From positions 1-10,665 of the forward strand of contig DFYS01000063.1 of the NCBI GenBank assembly GCA_002383405.1: 10,665 nt of DNA, in the 5' to 3' direction. Position 1 is the stretch's first letter. Each line of letters starts with the position of its first letter. The stretch comes from Moorella sp. UBA4076. Lineage in GTDB: Bacteria > Bacillota > DSM-521 > Neomoorellales > Neomoorellaceae. A model generated the notes under the pieces. That model did no database searches. It was not told where the DNA came from and saw only the letters and a list, made by a program, of their open reading frames with translations. Below are positions 6,655 to 10,665 of the stretch, piece by piece. The position numbers and the translations under genes are program-made.

Positions 6655-7047
6655 ATGACCGACCCGATTGCTGATTTCCTGACCCGCATCCGGAATGCCA
6701 ATATGGTCTATCAGGAAAAGGTGGAAATACCGGCTTCCAACATGAAGCGGGCGCTGGCGGAAATCATGAAGGACGAGGGCTATATCAAAAGCTACGAATA
6801 TATTAAAGACGGCAAGCAGGGTGTATTAAGACTGCATCTTAAATACGGCCCCAACAGAGAAAAGACGATTACCGGCCTCAAACGCATCAGCCGCCCGGGA
6901 TTAAGGATTTACGCCCGCAAAGGGGAAGTCCCCCGCGTCCTGGGAGGCCTGGGGATGGCCGTTATTTCGACCAGCAAGGGGATTCTCACCGATAAACAAG
7001 CGCGCCGGGAAGGCGTGGGCGGCGAGGTTATTTGCTACATTTGGTAA
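6655..7047 (+). CDS. rpsH: 30S ribosomal protein S8
   Basis: S8 (130 aa) is a primary binder of the central domain of 16S rRNA and, in E. coli, the repressor of the spc operon. The start MTDPIADFLTRIRNAN, the middle GLKRISRPGLRIYARKGEVP (about residues 72-91), and the end STSKGILTDKQAR through GGEVICYIW are characteristic. A GTG directly precedes the ATG (6652-6654). Starting there would add one Met, with a spacing of about nine rather than 12 bases from GGAAGGGGG (6633-6641). Either start is plausible. Confidence 0.97.
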   Translation: MTDPIADFLTRIRNANMVYQEKVEIPASNMKRALAEIMKDEGYIKSYEYIKDGKQGVLRLHLKYGPNREKTITGLKRISRPGLRIYARKGEVPRVLGGLGMAVISTSKGILTDKQARREGVGGEVICYIW

Positions 7048-7064
7048 GGCTGGAGGTGATGCAC

Positions 7065-7616
7065 ATGTCACGCATAGGCAGAAAACCGGTCCAGGTCCCG
7101 GAGGGCGTAGAAGTAGATTTGGACGGCAATACGGTGACTGTCAGGGGGCCCAGGGGAAGGTTGACCCGCCAATTTCCGGCGGTGATCAGCATCAGCCGGG
7201 AAGGGGATTTAATCAAGCTCAGCCGTCCTTCGGATGCCAAACCCCACCGCGCCCTGCACGGCCTTTCGCGGGCGCTGTTGCAAAACATGGTTACTGGTGT
7301 CAGCAGGGGTTTTCAAAAAAACCTGGAACTGGTGGGAGTGGGTTACCGCGCCGCCAAGCAGGGATCCAAACTGGTCCTGACCGTCGGTTATTCCCACCCC
7401 GTTGAAATGATCCCCGGGGAAGGACTGGAGATCGAGGTCCCGGCTCCCAACAAGATCGTTGTCAAAGGCGTCGATAAAGAAGCAGTAGGGGCCCTGGCAG
7501 CCAATATTCGCGACGTCCGCCCCCCGGAGCCCTATAAAGGCAAAGGTATCAAGTATGAAAATGAGCATATCCGGCGTAAGGTCGGTAAGACCGGCGCCAA
7601 AGGCGGCAAGAAATAG
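7065..7616 (+). CDS. rplF: 50S ribosomal protein L6
   Basis: L6 (183 aa) has two related alpha-beta domains and binds 23S rRNA at the base of the L7/L12 stalk, near the factor-binding site. The N-terminal MSRIGRKPVQVPEGVEV begins domain 1. Domain 2 starts at about residue 80 with LELVGVGYRAAKQGSKLVL. The C-terminal RPPEPYKGKGIKYENEHIRR is the conserved rRNA-binding signature. I chose the ATG at 7065, eight bases after GGAGG (7052-7056). The in-frame ATG at 7059 is too close to the ribosome binding site, and a more upstream frame extension overlaps rpsH. Confidence 0.98.
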   Translation: MSRIGRKPVQVPEGVEVDLDGNTVTVRGPRGRLTRQFPAVISISREGDLIKLSRPSDAKPHRALHGLSRALLQNMVTGVSRGFQKNLELVGVGYRAAKQGSKLVLTVGYSHPVEMIPGEGLEIEVPAPNKIVVKGVDKEAVGALAANIRDVRPPEPYKGKGIKYENEHIRRKVGKTGAKGGKK

Positions 7617-7628
7617 GGGGGATAAGGG

Positions 7629-7994
7629 ATGTTCACAAGGAAGGACCGCAAGTTGACGCGGCAGCAAAAACACCGGCGCATCAGGCGGCATTTAACAGGC
7701 ACCAGCGAGCGGCCGCGGCTTACTGTTTATCGCAGCCTGCGCCATATCTATGCTCAGGTGGTGGACGACAGCCACGGCGTAATCCTGGTGGCGGCTTCAA
7801 CACTGGACCCGGACCTCAAGGAACTGGAAGCCACCGGGAATATCGCCGCCGCCAGGAAAGTAGGCGAGCTCGTGGCACGTAAAGCCCGGGCTAAAGGCAT
7901 CGATAAAGTCATTTTTGACCGCGGCGGCAACATCTATCACGGTCGCATCGCAGCGGTGGCCGAAGGCGCCCGCGCTGCCGGGCTGGAATTCTAG
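7629..7994 (+). CDS. rplR: 50S ribosomal protein L18
   Basis: L18 (121 aa) binds 5S rRNA with L5 in the central protuberance. The basic N-terminal region KDRKLTRQQKHRRIRRHLTG is followed by the conserved ERPRLTVYRSLRHIYAQVVDD (from about residue 27). The C-terminal half has IDKVIFDRGGNIYHGRIAAV and ends AAGLEF. The ATG at 7629 follows AGGGGGGAT (7615-7623), which overlaps the rplF stop. Its TAG stop lies in a 14-base palindrome that opens the unusually long spacer before rpsE. Confidence 0.98.
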   Translation: MFTRKDRKLTRQQKHRRIRRHLTGTSERPRLTVYRSLRHIYAQVVDDSHGVILVAASTLDPDLKELEATGNIAAARKVGELVARKARAKGIDKVIFDRGGNIYHGRIAAVAEGARAAGLEF

Positions 7995-8005
7995 GATGCA
8001 TCCTA
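7992..8005. repeat. Perfect 14-base palindrome at the rplR stop
   Basis: TAGGATGCATCCTA is its own reverse complement and begins with the TAG stop of rplR. As RNA it would give a five-pair stem with a TGCA loop, which is weak. As DNA it could be a protein-binding site or the edge of an inserted element. It could also be chance. Confidence 0.6.
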
Positions 8006-8065
8006 TAGCGGCGTATCGCCACCAGCAAACGGGAGAAAAGAAGAGCAGGCAGGCTTCCAATCAGA

Positions 8066-8082
8066 AACTGGCGCCGCCAGTT
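8066..8082. repeat. 8-base inverted repeat with one central base
   Basis: AACTGGCG (8066-8073), C (8074), and CGCCAGTT (8075-8082) form an exact inverted repeat. As RNA, six pairs close a five-base loop. No U-run follows, so it is not a standard terminator. It lies directly upstream of the 7-base repeat tract. Confidence 0.7.
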
Positions 8083-8090
8083 GCGACAAG

Positions 8091-8125
8091 TCTCCCGCCT
8101 CTCACCTCCCGCATCTCACATCTCA
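8091..8125. repeat. Degenerate heptanucleotide tandem repeat (five units)
   Basis: Five consecutive 7-base units fit the consensus CNTCYCR, except that the first begins with T. The last two units (8112-8118 and 8119-8125) are identical, CATCTCA. On the other strand this reads as a purine-rich YGRGANG tract. Units contain CCTCC, which is complementary to the GGAGG of the rpsE ribosome binding site only a few bases downstream. Short heptamer tandem repeats are known in cyanobacterial intergenic regions. Whether this is a dispersed repeat of this genome cannot be told from one copy. Confidence 0.65.
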
Positions 8126-8143
8126 TTTCGGAGGAGGGGAAAA

Positions 8144-8644
8144 ATGGCACGCACGGAAACCAAGGACCAGGAACTGACGGAAAAGGTTGTCCATATTAAC
8201 CGGGTGGCTAAAGTTGTAAAGGGTGGCCGGCGGTTCAGCTTTTCGGCGCTGGTAGTTGTCGGTGACGGCAAAGGCCGCGTCGGCGCCGGCCTGGGTAAAG
8301 CCGGTGAAGTACCGGAAGCCATCCGCAAAGGGATTGAAGACGCCAAAAAGAATCTCTTTCCGATTCCCATGGTCGGCACAACTATTCCCCACGAAATTAT
8401 CGGCCATTTTGGCGCCGGCAAAGTTCTTTTAAAGCCGGCGGTCCCCGGTACCGGTGTTATTGCCGGCGGGCCGGTACGGGCGGTCCTGGAAGCAGCCGGC
8501 ATCCGGGATATACTGACCAAGAGTCTGGGTTCAGCCAATCCCAACAATGCCGTTTATGCTACCATGGCAGGATTGAAGGGCCTGAAACGGGCGGAAGAGG
8601 TAGCCCGGCTGCGGGGCAAAGCCGTAAATGATTTGATCAGCTAG
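8144..8644 (+). CDS. rpsE: 30S ribosomal protein S5
   Basis: S5 (166 aa) lies at the mRNA entry channel and affects decoding fidelity. The N-terminal double-stranded-RNA-binding-like domain reads NRVAKVVKGGRRFSFSALVV (about residues 20-39), then GDGKGRVGAGLGKAGEVPEA, the conserved loop region. The C-terminal domain contains AGGPVRAVLEAAGIRDILTK and SLGSANPNNAVYAT. I used the ATG at 8144, just after GGAGGAGGGG (8130-8139). An upstream in-frame ATG at 8081 would add 21 residues encoded by the repeat tract and does not match the family. Unlike its neighbours it is separated from the preceding gene by 149 bases. Confidence 0.98.
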   Translation: MARTETKDQELTEKVVHINRVAKVVKGGRRFSFSALVVVGDGKGRVGAGLGKAGEVPEAIRKGIEDAKKNLFPIPMVGTTIPHEIIGHFGAGKVLLKPAVPGTGVIAGGPVRAVLEAAGIRDILTKSLGSANPNNAVYATMAGLKGLKRAEEVARLRGKAVNDLIS

Positions 8645-8655
8645 GAGGATTGGTT

Positions 8656-8838
8656 TTGGCGAACTTAAAAATAACCATGGTCAAAAGCCTGATCGGACGG
8701 CCGCAAACAGAAAGGAAGACAGCGCGGGCGCTGGGCCTAAAGAAACCGGGCGCCGTCATCGTACGCTCCGATACGGCGGCGGTCAGGGGTCAGGTCCGGA
8801 AACTCGCCCACCTGGTGCAATGTGAGGAAGTTGAATAG
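8656..8838 (+). CDS. rpmD: 50S ribosomal protein L30
   Basis: L30 (60 aa) is a small protein binding 23S rRNA near the 5S region. The sequence MANLKITMVKSLIGRPQTER, then KTARALGLKKPGAVIVR, matches the compact bacterial form. The start is a TTG. I prefer 8656, seven bases after GGAGG (8644-8648). The in-frame TTG at 8650 lies only one base after that site and would add two residues. The ribosome binding site overlaps the rpsE stop. L30 is absent from some bacteria but common in Firmicutes. Confidence 0.95.
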   Translation: MANLKITMVKSLIGRPQTERKTARALGLKKPGAVIVRSDTAAVRGQVRKLAHLVQCEEVE

Positions 8839-8850
8839 GAGGTGACAGGA

Positions 8851-9291
8851 GTGCGCCTGCACGAGTTGCATCCAGCTCCGGGTTCGAAGTCGAAAGCCAC
8901 CCGCGCCGGCAGGGGTATCGGGTCGGGACTCGGTAAAACCGCCGGCCGCGGCCACAAAGGGCAAAAAGCTCGCTCCGGGGGCGGTGTCCGGCGCGGTTTT
9001 GAAGGGGGCCAGATGCCCTTGAGCCGTCGCCTGCCCAAACGGGGCTTTACTAATAAATTCGCCCGTAAACTGGCGATCATCAACGTCGGTGACCTGGAAC
9101 GCCTGGCAGCGGATACGGTGGTTACACCGGAGGTCCTGGCCCAGGCAGGCCTGATCAAACAGGCCAAAAACGGCGTTAAGATCTTAAGCGACGGGGATAT
9201 CACCCGGCCCCTGACGGTCAGGGTTCAGGCGGCCAGCCGCCAGGCCATTGCCAAGATTGAAGCTGCCGGCGGCAAAGTCGAGGTGATGTAG
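8851..9291 (+). CDS. rplO: 50S ribosomal protein L15
   Basis: L15 (146 aa) is a late-assembly protein of the 50S subunit with a long basic N-terminal extension. The start MRLHELHPAPGSKSKATRAG, the Gly-rich signature GRGIGSGLGKTAGRGHKGQK (about residues 20-39), and RRGFEGGQMPLSRRLPKRGF are typical. The C-terminal domain ends KIEAAGGKVEVM. I chose the GTG at 8851, eight bases after GGAGG (8838-8842). An in-frame GTG at 8842 lies within that ribosome binding site and would add three residues. The stop is immediately followed by the secY start. Confidence 0.97.
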   Translation: MRLHELHPAPGSKSKATRAGRGIGSGLGKTAGRGHKGQKARSGGGVRRGFEGGQMPLSRRLPKRGFTNKFARKLAIINVGDLERLAADTVVTPEVLAQAGLIKQAKNGVKILSDGDITRPLTVRVQAASRQAIAKIEAAGGKVEVM

Positions 9292-10554
9292 GTGTTAGAA
9301 ACCCTGGTCAGTGCCTGGAAACTGGAAGACCTGCGGAAAAAGATATTTTTTACCCTGGGGATGTTTATTGTCTTCCGCCTGGGAGCCCATGTCCCCCTGC
9401 CGGGAATTAATAATGCCGTCCTGGAGGAACTCGTCAAAAGCGGCACTATCATGGGGTTTTTTGATGTCATTTCCGGCGGCGCCTTTAAACGCTTTACGGT
9501 CTTTGCCATGGGCATCATGCCCTACATTAATGCTTCGATTATCATGCAGCTGCTGACAGTGGTCATCCCAGCTCTGGAACGCCTGGCTAAAGAGGATATC
9601 GAGGGCCGGAAAAAGATCGTCCAGTATACCCGCTATGGCACCGTTATTCTGGGGCTGTTGCAGTCCCTGGGGATGGCCCTGTATCTGGACCGTTCAGGGG
9701 CTTTCCTGCGGCCGGGACTCCACAATTACCTGGTGGTAGCCGTAATGCTTACCGCGGGAACGGCTTTCCTGATGTGGTTAGGGGAACTGATCACCGAGAA
9801 GGGTATTGGCAATGGCATTTCCCTGATCATCTTTGCCGGGATTGTATCGCGGTTGCCGGCCGGTGCCGTCAGTGTGTACCAGTACCTCGTTGCGGGGACA
9901 GTGAACATCATTTCCCTGCTCCTCTTTGCCGTCATTGCGGTGGTGATTATCGCTGCTGTCGTTGCCATCCAGCAGGGCGAACGCCGTATTGCCGTCCAGT
10001 ATGCCAAGCGGGTGGTAGGCCGGCGTGTTTATGGCGGTCAGAGCACCCATATCCCGTTAAAGGTCAACCAGGCCGGGGTTATTCCCGTGATCTTCGCCAT
10101 GTCCATCCTCATGTTTCCCGGCACCCTGGCCTCCTGGTTCCCCAATAGTGGGACAGCGCAGGCTATCGTCAATTTCTTTGACCCCCGTTCGGTTTTTTAT
10201 ATGCTGCTGTATGTCCTGTTGATTATCTTCTTCACCTATTTCTACACGGCAGTGACCTTTAATCCTCAGGACGTCGCTGATAATATGAAGAAATACGGCG
10301 GTTTTATTCCGGGCTTACGGCCCGGCCGGCCGACAGCGGAATATATTGAAAAGATCCTGACCCGTATTACCCTGGCCGGGGCCATTTTCCTGGCCTTCAT
10401 CGCCGTGCTGCCCAATATTATCATGGCCATAACCGGCCTCAACGTTTACTTTGGCGGCACCTCCCTCCTGATTGTGGTCGGTGTAGCCCTGGAAACCATG
10501 AAGCAGCTGGAGTCCCACCTGTTGATGCGCCACTACCAGGGCTTTATGAAATAA
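9292..10554 (+). CDS. secY: Preprotein translocase channel subunit SecY
   Basis: SecY (420 aa) is the membrane channel of the Sec translocon, working with SecE, SecG, SecA and the ribosome. About ten hydrophobic segments are visible. TM1 is near residues 18-36. The plug region follows (DVISGGAFKRF, about 58-68), then TM2 with MGIMPYINASIIMQLL. The cytoplasmic C4 loop begins QQGERRIAVQYAKRV near residue 228. The C5 loop has KYGGFIPGLRPGRPT at 334-348, a region that contacts the ribosome and SecA. The GTG at 9292 directly abuts the rplO stop, and GAGGTGATG inside rplO serves as ribosome binding site. The start MLETLVSAWKLEDLRKKI matches the family. Confidence 0.98.
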   Translation: MLETLVSAWKLEDLRKKIFFTLGMFIVFRLGAHVPLPGINNAVLEELVKSGTIMGFFDVISGGAFKRFTVFAMGIMPYINASIIMQLLTVVIPALERLAKEDIEGRKKIVQYTRYGTVILGLLQSLGMALYLDRSGAFLRPGLHNYLVVAVMLTAGTAFLMWLGELITEKGIGNGISLIIFAGIVSRLPAGAVSVYQYLVAGTVNIISLLLFAVIAVVIIAAVVAIQQGERRIAVQYAKRVVGRRVYGGQSTHIPLKVNQAGVIPVIFAMSILMFPGTLASWFPNSGTAQAIVNFFDPRSVFYMLLYVLLIIFFTYFYTAVTFNPQDVADNMKKYGGFIPGLRPGRPTAEYIEKILTRITLAGAIFLAFIAVLPNIIMAITGLNVYFGGTSLLIVVGVALETMKQLESHLLMRHYQGFMK

Positions 10555-10665
10555 ATGGGAACCCATCATGGGAGAGCCGGTGCCCTTCGACCACAATTTA
10601 TGAAAACGCTGGTATTGTGGACAGGGTGAGGCAGGTTCCCGGAGGGCGCATTTGCAGCCTTAGTT
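10555..10665 (+). other. Non-coding region downstream of secY
   Basis: I see no supported gene in these 111 bases. It begins with alternating ATGGG (10555-10559), CCCAT (10562-10566), and ATGGG (10568-10572), which could fold in two small mutually exclusive ways. A 7-base inverted repeat with a 16-base spacer follows (10591-10620). No U-run marks a terminator. In Firmicutes adk normally follows secY closely, but no adk-like start occurs before the window ends. Confidence 0.6.
10591..10620. repeat. Inverted repeat CCACAAT-N16-ATTGTGG
   Basis: CCACAAT (10591-10597) and ATTGTGG (10614-10620) are exact reverse complements separated by 16 bases. It could form a seven-pair hairpin with a large loop or act as a split DNA-binding site upstream of the next gene. 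There is no following U-run. Function is unknown. Confidence 0.6.

Larger units (their letters stand above)
7995..8143 (+). other. Unusually long rplR-rpsE intergenic spacer
   Basis: This 149-base non-coding stretch is much longer than the other junctions in the cluster, which are 36 bases or less. In order it holds the rest of a perfect palindrome (7992-8005), a short GGCG-TAT-CGCC inverted repeat (8010-8020), an 8-base inverted repeat with one central base (8066-8082), a degenerate 7-base repeat rich in C and T (8091-8125), and the rpsE ribosome binding site GGAGGAGGGG (8130-8139). I see no -35/-10 promoter and no terminator U-run. It may be a small inserted repeat element or a regulatory leader. 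Confidence 0.8.

Noticed and set aside
7996..8199. Possible small ORF starting at ATG 7996 in the rplR-rpsE spacer and running into rpsE
   Set aside because: Its only purine-rich sequence is too close to the ATG, it runs through the repeat tract, and it overlaps the rpsE start in another frame. The protein is not recognisable. A leader peptide cannot be fully excluded.
10555..10629. 24-codon ORF directly after the secY stop
   Set aside because: There is no ribosome binding site, it is very short, and there is no similarity to adk or any family I know.
10617..10665. GTG-initiated frame open to the window end
   Set aside because: It has no ribosome binding site upstream, starts within the inverted repeat, and its 16 residues do not resemble adk, map or infA.
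10555..10665. Riboswitch (cobalamin, SAM or T-box) after secY
   Set aside because: Fragments such as GCCGGTG resemble parts of cobalamin elements, but the conserved order of motifs is missing.
1..10665. CRISPR array, insertion sequence, tRNA or rRNA gene
   Set aside because: I saw no spaced direct repeats of CRISPR type, no transposase, and no tRNA- or rRNA-like sequence. The window is nearly filled by conserved ribosomal genes.

Overview
This window is a complete S10-spc ribosomal protein gene cluster from a moderately GC-rich, probably thermophilic, Gram-positive clostridial organism. Gene order, protein sequences, the zinc-type S14, and the strong AAGGAGG-type ribosome binding sites with frequent GTG and TTG starts all suggest a Firmicute. 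The sequences look to me like Moorella or a close relative. That genus call rests on recognition, not on a search.

Layout, all on the + strand. Positions 1-31 hold the last codons of what is probably tuf (EF-Tu, end of the str operon). Positions 32-116 are a leader with a strong hairpin. The S10 block follows: rpsJ, rplC, rplD, rplW, rplB, rpsS, rplV, rpsC, rplP, rpmC, rpsQ (117-5108). After a 29-base gap with no visible promoter comes the spc block: rplN, rplX, rplE, rpsN, rpsH, rplF, rplR, rpsE, rpmD, rplO, secY (5138-10554). The last 111 bases hold an inverted repeat but no gene I can support. adk, the usual next gene in Firmicutes, has not started by the window end.

The genes encode 21 ribosomal proteins of both subunits plus the SecY translocon channel. 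The products sit around the decoding head of the small subunit (S3, S10, S14, S19), the S5-S8-S17 body, the peptidyl transferase and exit tunnel region of the large subunit (L2, L3, L4, L22, L23, L29, L24), and the central protuberance (L5, L18, L16, L30). Spacing is tight: two TAATG junctions, one 11-base overlap, one zero-base junction, and mostly gaps of 6-36 bases. A single long transcript with coupled translation is therefore likely.

I see no undescribed protein system. The points worth a second look are non-coding: the leader hairpin before rpsJ, the anomalous 149-base rplR-rpsE spacer with palindromes and a degenerate 7-base repeat beside the rpsE ribosome binding site, a small hairpin over the rplE ribosome binding site, and the inverted repeat after secY. 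The antisense open frames are shadows of conserved genes.
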